This document shows positions 1 through 9,920 of a stretch of 64,000 bases of DNA, piece after piece (within the stretch, counting starts at the first letter, position 1; every line of letters begins with the position of its first letter). The position numbers and the translations under genes are program-made. A model generated the notes under the pieces. It was not told the DNA's origin, searched no databases, and saw nothing but the letters and a program-made list of their open reading frames with translations. Location: NCBI GenBank assembly GCA_964017195.1, contig OZ024895.1, positions 24,460,233 through 24,524,232 on the forward strand. Reading direction: 5' to 3'. This DNA comes from Siderastrea radians. Taxonomy: Eukaryota > Cnidaria > Anthozoa > Scleractinia > Rhizangiidae.

Positions 1-338
1 TCGAACCTCAAGTGAGGTGCAGTGTGAAACTGTTTCCTGCCTTTAATTAATTCTAAACGTTCAGTAACTGATGAAAAATATAAACCTCAATTTCTCGCCC
101 AAAAAGCTTCAAACCAGCCCAGGAAGCCCTCCAATAATGACCAATAAAACAATGAAATAAGACAAATCTTTTTTATTTCGACTTCTTTCTGATTTGTGGC
201 AATTTGAGACGTTGTGTATCATTTCCATACAAACTCTTAAATTTTGCCGATGTCATTATTATGCATAGCGTGGAAAAAACAGTCTAATTTATGCGCAGCT
301 CTCAACCTTAGCTTGGGCTGCCTGTGCTTATATGCGTA
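1..338. other. No gene seen; possible end of an inverted-repeat element
   Basis: AT-rich sequence without a convincing coding region. At 315-327 the 13-mer GGGCTGCCTGTGC appears. The same 13-mer closes the 1.39-kb palindrome at 46729-48116, where it is the outer end of the element, so the end of a related element may lie here. The other end would be outside the window. Confidence 0.3.
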
Positions 339-903
339 ATTTTCTTTTGAACTTTAGTGCGTAATTTTCAATATTTTTCTTTGAGCAATTCTAATCAGTA
401 GTGTATTTTATTCGAAAAGTAGGAATCGTGACTATTCCAGATTGAGTCTGTGTTGTTTTTTCAATCCAGGTTGTTTTTCTTCGCCACCGCATATTGGGTT
501 GTTTTGACTAATTCGTAATTTAGTATTCAACACCTGAAGAGTCGCTCTGTCGTCAATATTTTTGTATTAAGTTTATAGTCTTAGTGTAAAGCTCCATATG
601 TTTTTTGTTCAGTTGTGGAATACTTTATCTTCCTTCTATTTTTATATATTTTTGGTTGGTTTCTTCATTTGAAGTGAATGACATTCTGTCCCAATTCAGC
701 GAATAAACTTAGAATGGCCGTTTCAGTGAGTGAGTTCAGTGTGGCATGTTTTTGTGTTCGTTTTGTTTTTAACCGGTAAGCCATTTCAGTGTGTCTTTAG
801 TAACAGGTCGAAATGAAATCTTTATTTAAGTAACTATAAGCAAAGCATTTCTCGTTTTAAGTCTATTTTGTCTAAAATGAGACTCTAAAAGCTTCCTAAA
901 ATT
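339..903. repeat. Left arm of a long inverted repeat (foldback-like)
   Basis: About 565 bp that reappear in reverse complement at 1397-1870 plus 4907-5001. Matching blocks include GCAAAGCATTTCTCG near 840-853 and its complement near 1455-1468, and the ATTGAAAATTACGC-type block near the outer end. The arms are visibly diverged, with small indels and substitutions. The ~490-bp centre (904-1396) has no gene. Confidence 0.8.
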
Positions 904-1870
904 AGTTCAGGGTGTGCTCTTGAAAGCGCCCGATTAATACTTCGCGGCTGAAAAACGGTTTGATGCCAGGAAAATATTATTTATTTTAGCAAAATAGATT
1001 TCGAAAATGTTTCATGGTTAACAGAATTAAACAGCCAGAGGGATGCATTAGAATCAGTGAGAAATGTGTATTCGCAAAGTCTGTCGAGTCGCTACCGGGA
1101 GCAACTTAAGTGGGTTTTTTTTAGCAATTGTAGTTTTACAAGTACTCTTCTTGAGCTTAATTAGCTAGCTTTCGAAAGAATGCTACAAGAAGAGCTGTTG
1201 GTGAAACTCATGCTAAAGTCTTCTCTTTGAGGAAAAATAAGCAAGTCACAGTTTCCTAGGTCCGCATGTTTTCCCTTGCTGTTTGTCACCTCTTGGCAAA
1301 AATAACTGTATACAACTAAAATTTAATGTATTTTACGGGCCAATAAGCATGAAAGAGAGATGTGGAGCTCCGCTTTTAGGCTTGGCTAAATCTATATATT
1401 AGGAAGGTTTTAGAGTCTTATTTTAGACAAAATACATGTAGACTTAAATCGAGAAATGCTTTGCTTATAGTTACTTAAATGAAGATTTCATTTCGATCTG
1501 TAACTAAACACACACTGAAATGGCTTAGCGGTTTAACAAAAAACAAAACGATCACGAAAACATGCCACACTGAACTCACTCACTGAAACGGCGAGTCTAA
1601 GTTTAGTCGCTAAATTGGGACAGAAATGTCATTCACTTCATAGGGAGAAGCTAAAAAATATAACAATATAAGGAAGATAAAATATTCCACAACTGAACAA
1701 AAAACATAGGGAGCTTTACACTAAGACTATAAACTTAAAAATGACGACAGAGCGACTCTTCAGGTTTTGAATACTAAATAAATACGATAAATACGAATTA
1801 GTCAAAACAACCCAATACGCGTCGCCGAAGAAAAACAACCTACATTGAAAAAACAACACAGACTCAGTCT

Positions 1871-1962
1871 TGTCATGTCTTTGATTCGAATGAACACGTT
1901 TTCGGAATGATCCATAGGTGCGCATGCCCAATGTCTATTGGCCGCTGGCCAAATACACCACA
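1871..1962 (-). repeat. 3' LTR (92 bp)
   Basis: Direct repeat of 4810-4901, TG...CA ended. It is far shorter than the several hundred bases usual for Ty3/gypsy LTRs. It contains TTGGCCGCTGGCC-type sequence near its centre. No clear TATA box or polyadenylation signal was recognised. Confidence 0.9.
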
Positions 1963-1975
1963 ACTCCTCCCCCCT
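1963..1975 (-). promoter_or_regulatory. Polypurine tract
   Basis: On the minus strand AGGGGGGAGGAGT abuts the 3' LTR directly. This is the expected plus-strand priming site of an LTR retrotransposon. Confidence 0.8.
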
Positions 1976-2071
1976 AGCTAGTGCACTAACGTAACTACGA
2001 AAGTTCAGAAAATTTAAATCAAACACAACATGCTTATTGAAATAAGCACAGTCTAAATGTCAGCTTAAAGT

Positions 2072-4780
2072 TCATAAATCCAGCCTTGCTGGGGGTTTCC
2101 GCACTCGGACAGGATATCGTTTTCCCGGGACAGGCTCACTCAGAGTTGGTGGACTGCTAGCTGTACGGTCAGCTGCTGGGCTTGGCGGTGGAACATCAGC
2201 CTCCATGGTGCCGGCTGCTGTCTGCTCAGTGGCTTCAACCACTGGGTCTCCATGACTCTCAATCTGGATTGGATGTTCTGAGGTCTGGATAATAGGGGTA
2301 CTGCTTGTTGTCAATGGAATTCTAGAATCTCTCAATTGATCTGTGTGTCGACGCCACACTAAGCCAGGTTTGACTTCTACTTCATAAGATAGAGGCCCAA
2401 GTTGTGTTCGGATGATGCCAGGTACCCACTTTGTACTACCAGTGTAATTTCGTGCTATCACTCTCTGGCCAATGGAGAATTCTCTGGTTACAGCACCACC
2501 CTTCGTGATGGTTTGGTCTATCTGGCGGTTGCTTATCTTCATGCGAAGATCTGGTCTCAGCAGGTCCAGTCGAGTGCGTAATCGTCTTCCCAAAAATAGC
2601 TGAGAGGGCGGTTCTCCCGTGGTTGAATGGGGGGTGTTTCTGTAAGCTAGCAGGAATGTTGTTTCGCATTGTTCCGTCCATTTCCATTGATGGTTGCTCT
2701 CTAACAACTGATTCAAGGGGTGTACTACTGTTGACAGATTGGGAAAGAATCTGTTGTAGTAGTTGACTAGCCCGAGGAATGATCGAACTTCAGCTACATT
2801 GCGTGGACGGGGCGCTTTCAAAACCGCTTCTACTTTCTCTGGTGACTTGTGGAGACCATGACGGTCAATATCATGTCCACAGAAGGTTATCTTCTCCTTG
2901 AAAAACTCACACTTTGCCTTGTTTGCTCTTAAACCATGAACTTGCAAACGACGTAAAACTTCTTCTAGGTTAGCCAGATGCTCTTCATCATTCTTTCCAG
3001 TGATGATCATGTCATCAAGGATACAGCTTGTGCCAGACGTTCCCTCTAACACTTGATCAATGGTACGCTGCCAGATAGCAGGTGCAGAGGTGATGCCAAA
3101 CACTAGTCGGTTGTACTGAAACAGTCCCATATGGGTGTTGATAGTGAGGTATTTCTTTGAATCTTCTTCCATCTCTAATTGGTGATAAGCTTGACGGAGG
3201 TCAATCTTTGAGAATTTCTGTCCACCAGCAAGGTTTGCAAAGATGTCTTCAATGCGAGGTAGAGGGTACTGCTCTGCTTGTAGTTCTGGATTCACTGTGA
3301 CCTTGTAATCACCACAAAGTCTAACGGAACCATCTTTCTTAGGGACAGGCACAATGGGGGTGGCCCATTCGCTCCACTCCACTTTATTGAGGATACCTTC
3401 ATTCTGGAGTCTTCGCAATTCCTCCTCCACCTTCGGCTTTAGCGCATACGGCATTTGTCTAGCCTTGAGAAAGCGTGGTTGGCTGTCCTCTTTAAGAGTT
3501 AACTTCGCTTTGGCTGATGTAAATGTGCCCAGTTTATCTTCAAAGACATCCGAGTACTTGTCTAGCATAGTGTCCAAACGCTCTTTAGGACTTAAAGTAG
3601 CTGTTGGAGCTTGCAGTGACTTGATAGAACACCAGTCTAGGCGTATCTTTCGTAACCAATCTCTTCCCATCAAAACAGGACCCTTACTCTTGACGACATA
3701 CAGATCCAGCAATTCTCTTTGGTTGTGGTAGTCCACGTTTACTTTGAGCACTCCCACTGGGGTAATGTTTTCCCCAGTGTAGGTTTTCAAGAACAGTCCA
3801 GTTTCATGTAAGGGATTATCGTTGAATTTCTGCTGATAGAGATCAAACGAAATGATCGACACAGCCGAACCTGTGTCCAGTTCCATTTTAAGTGGTTTGC
3901 CATCAACATTCAAATCCACCCAAATAATATCATTGTTCTGTTTACTCACATTGTGTACCTCTAGAGTGGCTAAGACATCATCATAAGCATCAACATTAAC
4001 ATCAACATCAACATCAACAGCATGTACCTCTGGGGTTTTCGCTGCTTGTTTAGGCTTGCCTTGCTGTTTGGAACGACAAACTCGCTGGATATGTCCTTGT
4101 TTTCCACAATGGTGGCAGATTTGATCTTTGTAGAAACAATTGTGTGTCATGTGCGTGTTTCCCCCACAGCGATAACAATAGCGAGTGGTCACCGGTTTCG
4201 CTGCTGTTGCTTTGTTGCTTTCAGTCAACTTGTCAACGTGAGGGACTGGGTTGAGCTCGCTTTGTAATTCGGAAGCATCGCGGATGGCAGTTTCCATTGC
4301 TACAGCAATCTCCACCGCTTTGGAATACATCAGTTTGGCTTCTGAGAGCAATCGCTTTTGAATCTGCATATTTCGAAGTCCACAGACCAGTCTATCTCGT
4401 AGTGCTTCGTTTAGATTTCCGCCAAAATTGCAGTGTGTTGCAAGCTTCCTTAGCTCGGCCACGTAAGACAAAATACTTTCTCCTTCATGCTGGTTTCTCT
4501 TGTAGAAACGAAATCTTTCCGCAATTTCCAAGGGCTTCGGGCTCAAATGCTCCTGGAGAGTGGTAACTATCTGTTGAAAAGACTTGGTAGCTGGCTTCTC
4601 CGGTGCAAGAAGATCCCTCAGCAGAGCGTAGGTCTTCCCGCCGATCAAGCTCAACAAGGTCGGTACTTTATGGTCATCATCGATGTTGTTTGCCAAGAAA
4701 AACTGTTCTACTCGTTCCACATAGGTTTCCCAGTTCTCGTTTGTGTCATCAAAACTCTCTATCTTCCCAATAGTGGTCAT
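2072..4780 (-). CDS. Gag-protease-RT polyprotein with integrase tail (internal deletion)
   Basis: 902 residues in one open frame. Gag-like N terminus, residues ~1-195. Two CCHC zinc knuckles, ~201-235 (CYRCGG..., CHHCGKQGH...). A valine-aspartate run encoded by a trinucleotide-rich stretch at ~255-265. Retropepsin motif LDTGSAVSII at ~301. Reverse transcriptase ~430-690 with FSKIDLRQAY and a catalytic box that reads CILDDMI at ~585-591. The usual YxDD tyrosine is replaced by isoleucine. Around residue 709 the protein jumps from the RT/RNase H border (WKWTEQCETTF) to the last part of integrase (AYRNTPHSTTGEPP), then a basic/proline-rich tail. The junction lies near 2651-2660. The frame is kept across the deletion, so a Gag-Pro product could still be made. 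Integration would need a helper element. Confidence 0.9.
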   Translation of the reverse strand: MTTIGKIESFDDTNENWETYVERVEQFFLANNIDDDHKVPTLLSLIGGKTYALLRDLLAPEKPATKSFQQIVTTLQEHLSPKPLEIAERFRFYKRNQHEGESILSYVAELRKLATHCNFGGNLNEALRDRLVCGLRNMQIQKRLLSEAKLMYSKAVEIAVAMETAIRDASELQSELNPVPHVDKLTESNKATAAKPVTTRYCYRCGGNTHMTHNCFYKDQICHHCGKQGHIQRVCRSKQQGKPKQAAKTPEVHAVDVDVDVNVDAYDDVLATLEVHNVSKQNNDIIWVDLNVDGKPLKMELDTGSAVSIISFDLYQQKFNDNPLHETGLFLKTYTGENITPVGVLKVNVDYHNQRELLDLYVVKSKGPVLMGRDWLRKIRLDWCSIKSLQAPTATLSPKERLDTMLDKYSDVFEDKLGTFTSAKAKLTLKEDSQPRFLKARQMPYALKPKVEEELRRLQNEGILNKVEWSEWATPIVPVPKKDGSVRLCGDYKVTVNPELQAEQYPLPRIEDIFANLAGGQKFSKIDLRQAYHQLEMEEDSKKYLTINTHMGLFQYNRLVFGITSAPAIWQRTIDQVLEGTSGTSCILDDMIITGKNDEEHLANLEEVLRRLQVHGLRANKAKCEFFKEKITFCGHDIDRHGLHKSPEKVEAVLKAPRPRNVAEVRSFLGLVNYYNRFFPNLSTVVHPLNQLLESNHQWKWTEQCETTFLLAYRNTPHSTTGEPPSQLFLGRRLRTRLDLLRPDLRMKISNRQIDQTITKGGAVTREFSIGQRVIARNYTGSTKWVPGIIRTQLGPLSYEVEVKPGLVWRRHTDQLRDSRIPLTTSSTPIIQTSEHPIQIESHGDPVVEATEQTAAGTMEADVPPPSPAADRTASSPPTLSEPVPGKRYPVRVRKPPARLDL

Positions 4781-4796
4781 AATTTCTCAAATGTTT

Positions 4797-4808
4797 ATCT
4801 CGTCGCCA
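4797..4808 (-). promoter_or_regulatory. Primer-binding site candidate
   Basis: Just inside the 5' LTR, with a one-base gap, the minus strand reads TGGCGACGAGAT. PBS sequences begin TGG because they pair with the CCA end of a tRNA. I cannot name the tRNA with certainty. Confidence 0.55.
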
Positions 4809-4809
4809 C

Positions 4810-4901
4810 TGTCATGTCTTTGATTCGAATGAACACGTTTTCGGAATGATCCATAGGTGCGCATGCCCAATGTCTATTGGCCGCTGGCCAAATACACCAC
4901 A
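4810..4901 (-). repeat. 5' LTR (92 bp)
   Basis: Direct repeat of 1871-1962. It is followed on the + strand by AGTCT (4902-4906), the second copy of the target duplication. Confidence 0.9.
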
Positions 4902-5001
4902 AGTCTAGAACTAGTCACGATTTCCACTTTTCGAATAAAATACAGTAGAATTCCTCTAAGAAAAATATTGAAAATTACGCACTAAAGTTCAAAAGGAAAT
5001 T

Positions 5002-5800
5002 GAGCTTAATTAAGCTTAAGTTAACTGAAGCCTAAATATCAGATTGCTCACTAATGAAAATTCCTTTAATGCATAAACACAGAAAAAGGACAAGAAACCT
5101 TCAAAAACATGAAATGACATTCACATACGAAGCATTCGTTTGCCTAGGAAAGCAAACTTCATTCAATTTTCCCCTCGAGCGAAGTTACTCGCAAGCTGGC
5201 AAACGGGAACTGCGAGCTATTTTTAAACAAGTTTTTAAAACATTTCAAGAAAATTACCGTAATTTACTAAACATGTAAAGTCGCTCAATTAAGCAATTTT
5301 TACAATGTAAATCCACACTCAAATCTGTAACTTACTTTACCACTGAACTGAAAGAAGGCCTTGAAAATCTAAACAAAAGTCGCCGGGTTCTTTCCAGATC
5401 TCCTTTATAGCTTTGAAAAAAACAAGTATGTCCGCGAACAAGGATTTCTTGCCTTCAAGCTCTCCAGTATCTTCTATATGCGCCATCGAGATTATAGCAA
5501 TCCTCTTCCTTTTCGTGATGAACTGCTACAAGTCTTCATTCCAAGAATGTATTACAATTATCGTATTGAAAGACGACCGTACGACGAACCAGCCGCCATG
5601 TTGTTTACTTCAGCTACAAGGAAAAGTGTCATTCCACCTCCCCCGGTCAGGCTGTCTTGGGACTCCCGTCGCCCTCCCCCAGAGTCTGTACGGACGGACG
5701 GACGGACGGACGGACGGACGTACGCTGACGTCAGAACCAAAATTCTTCGGATCAACGGGTTACCAAATTTTCTTACCCATGGTGCTCCGCGAGCTCCGCT
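5002..5800. other. No gene recognised; CGGA microsatellite
   Basis: Short open frames at 5054-5278 and 5413-5868 show no recognisable domain or codon signature. A (CGGA)n microsatellite sits at 5691-5720. The stretch 5640-5800, GC-richer and ending in a CATGGTGCTCCGCG block, looks like a dispersed repeat next to the following minisatellite. Confidence 0.5.
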
Positions 5801-6518
5801 ATAAGAGAGTGTGCGTGTTAGTAAAAAAAGTGATAAATGAATTAACAAGGGAAGATAATGTTTATTAAGAAATAGGAGTGCATGTGTTAGCAAACAAGTG
5901 AAAAATGAATTAAGAAGGGAAGATAATGTTTATATAAGATATAAGAGAGTGCGCGTGTTAGTAAAATAGTGATAAATGAATTAAGAAGGGAAGATAATGT
6001 TTATATAAGATATAAGAGAGTGTGCGTGTTAGCAAACAAGTGATAAATGAATTAAGAAGGGACGATAATGTTTATATAAGATATAAGAGAGTGTGCGTGT
6101 TAGCAAACAAGTGATAAATGAATTAAGAAGGAAAGATAATGTTTATATAAGATATAACAGACTGCCCGTGTTAGCAAACAAGTGATAAATGAATTAAGAA
6201 GGGAAGATAATGTTTATATAAGATATAAGAGAGTGCGCGTGTTAGTAAAATAGTGATAAATGTATTAAGAAGGAAAGATAATGTTTATATAAGATATAAG
6301 AGAGTGCGCGTGTTAGTAAAATAGTGATAAATGTATTAAGAAGGGAAGATAATGTTTATATAAGATATACGAGAGTGCACGTGTTAGTAAAATAGTGATA
6401 AATGTATTAAGAAGGAAAGATAATGTTTATATAAGATATAAGAGAGTGCGCGTGTTAGTAAAATAGTGATAAATGTATTAAGAAGGAAAGATAATGTTTA
6501 TATAAGATATAAGAGAGG
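5801..6518. repeat. 71-bp minisatellite array (about 10 units)
   Basis: The unit runs GTTTATATAAGATATAAGAG, AGTGCGCGTGTTAGTAAAAT, AGTGATAAATGAATTAAGAA, GGGAAGATAAT. The best-conserved units lie between 5930 and 6510. The array resumes, more degenerate, at 9921, so the element at 6522-9916 was inserted into it. Confidence 0.95.
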
Positions 6519-6521
6519 GCA

Positions 6522-7443
6522 TATCCTAAAAGCTGGACTCTGGACTCTGGACTCTGGACTCTGGACTCTGGACTCTGGACTTTTCCTCCCAAAACTTTAC
6601 CTCACCCCCCCCCCCAAAAAAAACCTCTATATCTCCCCCCATAAAACTTCCCTCCCCCAAAAAAATTTCTTCCCCCAAATAAAAAATCCAACTACATCGG
6701 ATTTTTTTCTAATATAAAACAAGTTAGAAGTGTGCGAGATTTCAAACAAACAACGTTATTCCCCCCCACCCACCTCCCCGAAAAAAACCGTTATGTCTCC
6801 CCCTTAAAACTGCCCCCTCCCAAAAAGACCCCCTCCCCTCACCAAATAAAAAAAATACAACTACAACGGATTTCTGATTGAAAGCGATTGAACAAACACT
6901 TGTCGTCTCAATATTCTTGCACAAATCGGCATTGAAATCACGAACGCCATCGAACGACCCGACCCCAATCCTTAAAAAAATAGTATTTGGCGTGCGAACG
7001 TGATTGCATTACACAATAATAAGCAAAGATCAGATAAAATTGTCTATTCATCGATGCGACGTGTGCAAGCTCTTATCAGCTGCCAGTGACAATGTTGTTT
7101 ACCTAAGATGTTACATTTACTCTTGTTTTCAGTCAAGCATAAAGTATTGTGTGTCCTCGAAATAAATTGCATTTTTTTAGAACGTTACTTGTTCGATGGT
7201 CATACTAAAGCTTGTTAATTGCAACCGCTCAGAGGCTCTTTCCGCGCGCAGATAGGTTCTATTCACCGACACGTGCAAGGCCTTGTGTACTTTTATCAAC
7301 TAATCTGATAACAAGCTTTTGACGTGCGCGCGTGGTGTCGGTTTTCTTTGCCTCATTAGCAAAAGATTTTTAAAAAGCATACGCGTAATTAACTGTCCAG
7401 ACAGAGACATTGGTGTCTCAGTTGACCAAGTTTAGGTGCTGTG
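6522..7443. repeat. Left terminal inverted repeat
   Basis: Six tandem GGACTCT units start near 6536, followed by poly-C/poly-A rich sequence to ~6860. The inner ~500 bp (for example CAAGGCCTTGTGTACTTTTA near 7290) matches the right arm at high identity. Confidence 0.9.
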
Positions 7444-7464
7444 AAATCTTCTGAGAGCTGAGAA

Positions 7465-7507
7465 ATGGAAAAAGGAACCCGTAGTTACGCCCAAGTGGTT
7501 ATTGGAA
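7465..7507 (+). CDS. Candidate first coding exon of the transposon
   Basis: Immediately inside the left arm an ATG opens a 43-bp stretch (MEKGTRSYAQVVIG) that runs straight into GTAAGTAT, a near-perfect 5' splice site. The short product resembles the start of many element-encoded proteins, but no downstream exon is visible before the MITE at 7608. It may be the stub of the lost autonomous gene. This is inference from one splice site and position. Confidence 0.35.
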
Positions 7508-7607
7508 GTAAGTATCGTTATCGCAATACATTCTAAAGCGATGTGTGTAAGACCAGTCATGCGGTAGAGCAAGTAACCGAAGTAAAATTGCTGTTTCTAT
7601 TCTTACT

Positions 7608-7963
7608 CCCGGCATAGTCAATCGAACCCAATCGAACTGAATTTCAATCGAACTCAATCGAACTCAATCGAACCCAATCCATGGATTGAGTTCGATTGAT
7701 TTCCGCAATCGAACGAAATCGAACTCACACAAAAAAAATTGGGCAATCGAACCCAATCGAACTCAATTAATTGGATTGTGTTCGATTGAGTTCGGTGGCC
7801 GAACCCAATCGAACACAATCCACTGGATTGAGTTCGATTGGGTTCGATTTCTCACACAAAGTTCGATGTTCGATTTCGTTCGATTGCCGAACTCAATCGA
7901 ACTCAATCCATGGATTGAGTTCGATTGAGTTCGATTTCCGAACGTTCGATTGAGTATGCCGGG
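7608..7963. mobile_element. MITE made of serial palindromes (AATCGAACTC family)
   Basis: 356 bp beginning CCCGGCATA and ending TATGCCGGG, flanked by the direct duplication CTTACT at 7602-7607 and 7964-7969. The body consists almost entirely of AATCGAACYC-type 10-mers and their complement GAGTTCGATT. They form at least four successive hairpins, with centres near CCATGG (7680), TTAATT (7770), CCACTGG (7822) and CCATGG (7910). No coding capacity. Confidence 0.85.
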
Positions 7964-8796
7964 CTTACTGAAAGGCTCGTCTGAATCCGAGAAAGAGGGA
8001 AAAAAGAGGCAAGTACATGTATTGTTACGTGCGTTACACTGTCTTAGGCACATTACATGCCGTCACTTCTTTTTATTAACTTCCACGTGCGCCAGCTGCT
8101 GACGCCCGTTCATAAGCAATTCTTGCTAAACTCTCTTCATTTTTCTGCTTAGGATGACCTTTTACTGAAACGATTATATATTTAACTCTCAAGCAGTATA
8201 AGGTCCGGATGCAAAGTGCGCCGGGAGAAAGTGATCGGCAATATCTTTCGTTAGGGTAAAATTTTCCCAAATAAATAAATCGCCTATCGTGACATTTTTG
8301 ACAGCGAACAAATCTCGATGGAGGTGCTGTCCTATAAAAATGAAAAAGAGTGCTTCTGGACAAATTTCTAAAACACCCCTATAAAAGGTACCAGAATCTC
8401 GCTTCGTAGGTGTGGCTTACATTCATTTTAACCCCTAACAGACAAAGTAACAAATACATCCCGCCAATTTTTTTAAGATACCGCGAAAGCTTTAACGACA
8501 GTCTTTTTTATACTTAAGCACCCTAAGCGTTACCTATCCACAAATTTACCCTCTAACAGGCACAACAGCACCCCGTCATTTTTATAAGGGAGTAAACCTC
8601 CCCCGGAACTAAACTTCTAAAGTAAATGAAATAGGCGAATTGATTGCGAATTTAATTTGTATGAACAAATGAATTAGGGAGTACTGATACAGGAACGTCA
8701 CTTTTCTTAGGTTGAGAAGTTGTTTTGTTACTCGAAGAAGAGTGCTATCCGTACTATCCGTTAAAATATTTTTGTACTTGTGTTTCGGCAAATCAC

Positions 8797-8947
8797 CTGG
8801 CCCCAGTTGTTCAAAAGTTGGATAGCGCTATCCACCGGATAAATCTCTATCCAGCAGATAACGCAATTGGTTTCCCTAACACTTATCCACTGGATAGTGA
8901 TTTATCCGGTGGATAGTGCTGTCCAACTTTTGAACAACTGGGGCCAG
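8797..8947. mobile_element. MITE, 151 bp, GATA/TATC-rich palindrome
   Basis: Ends are CTGGCCCCAGTTGTTCAAAA and its reverse complement. Interior inverted blocks are GGATAGCGCTATCCACCGGA and TATCCGGTGGATAG. The whole unit can fold on itself. It is a typical non-autonomous DNA transposon. No clear target duplication was seen. Confidence 0.85.
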
Positions 8948-9012
8948 ATGTCTTATGTATTTTATATGGCCTGCAGAAAAGGGTTTTTTTTTTGCTAATA
9001 AATAATTAAAAC

Positions 9013-9916
9013 CACAGCACCTAAACTTGGTCAACTGAGACACCAATGTCTCTGTCTGGACAGTTAATTACGCGTATGCTTTTTAAAAATCTTTTGTTAA
9101 AGAGACAAAGAAAACGGACACCGCGCACGCACGTCAAAAGCTTGTTATCAGATTAGTTGATAAAAGTACACAAGGCCTTGCACGTGTCGGTGAATAGAAC
9201 CTTTCTGCGCGCGGAAAGAGCCTCTGAGCGGTTGCAATTAACAAGCTTTAGTATGACCATCGAACAAGTAACGTTCTAAAAAATGCAATTTATTTCAAGG
9301 ACACACAATACTTTATGCTTGACTGAAAACAAGAGTAAATGTAACATCTTAGGTAAACAACATTGCCGCTGGCAGCTGATAAGAGCTTGCACACGTCGCA
9401 TCGATGAATAGACAATTTTATCTGATCTTTGCTTGTTATTGTGTAATACAATCACGTTCGTACGCCAAATATTATTTTTTTAAGGATTGGGGTCGGGTCG
9501 TTCGATGGCGTTGTTGATTTCAATGCCGATTTGTGCAAGAACATTGAGACGACAAGTGTTTGTTCAATCGCTTTCACCAGAAATCCGATGTAGTTGCATT
9601 TTTTTATTTGGGGAGGGGAGGGGGACGTTTTGGGAGGCGGCAGTTTTAAGGGGGAGACATAAAGGTTTTTTCGGGGAGGTGGGTGAATACCGTTGTTTGT
9701 TTGAAATCTCGCACACTTCTAACTTGTTTTATATTAGAAAAAAATCCGATGAGGTTGAATTTTTTATTTGGGGGAAGGAATTTTTTTTTTTTGGGGGGGG
9801 CGGAAGTTTTATGGGGGGAGATATAGAGGTTTTTTTCCAGGGGTGAGTAAAGTTTTGGGAGGAAAAGTTCAGAGTCCAGAGTCCAGGGTCCAGGGTCCAG
9901 TCCAGCTTTTAGGATA
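9013..9916. repeat. Right terminal inverted repeat
   Basis: Reverse complement of 6522-7443. Its tip has a mixed run of GGACTCT and GGACCCT units instead of the uniform left-hand run, so the tip repeats have evolved independently on the two sides. Confidence 0.9.
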
Positions 9917-9920
9917 AAAC

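Larger units (their letters stand above)
1871..4901 (-). mobile_element. Ty3/gypsy-type LTR retrotransposon, internally deleted
   Basis: The element is bounded by two 92-bp direct repeats that begin TG and end CA (1871-1962 and 4810-4901). It is flanked by the 5-bp duplication AGTCT (1866-1870 and 4902-4906). It reads on the minus strand, so the 5' LTR is the one at 4810-4901. A single 902-codon frame fills the interior. RNase H and nearly all of integrase are missing through an in-frame deletion, so it cannot integrate on its own, although gag, protease and RT remain open. The two LTRs look identical by eye, which suggests a recent insertion. Confidence 0.92.
1397..5001. repeat. Right arm of the long inverted repeat, split by an LTR retrotransposon
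   Basis: Reverse complement of 339-903. The arm is continuous from 1397 to 1870, is then interrupted by the retrotransposon at 1871-4901 and its duplicated AGTCT, and resumes at about 4907. Reading across the insertion restores colinearity with the left arm, so the retrotransposon arrived after the inverted repeat formed. Confidence 0.8.
6522..9916. mobile_element. 3.4-kb DNA transposon with ~900-bp terminal inverted repeats
   Basis: Arms 6522-7443 and 9013-9916 are reverse complements, both starting TATCCTAAAAGCTGGAC from the outside. A run of GGACTCT repeats follows the left tip, with a variant run in the right tip, then purine/pyrimidine-biased tracts, then ~600 bp of well-matched sequence. 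The same 71-bp minisatellite, in the same orientation, lies on both sides. I see no clean target duplication. The 1.57-kb interior holds one candidate first exon and two MITEs but no transposase, so it is probably a non-autonomous derivative. Confidence 0.85.

Noticed and set aside
5413..5868. 151-codon frame containing a CGGA-encoded repeat
   Set aside because: The middle is a microsatellite and the reading has no known domain.
7686..8053. Repetitive IELN/NRTQSN frames on both strands
   Set aside because: They translate the palindromic MITE at 7608-7963.
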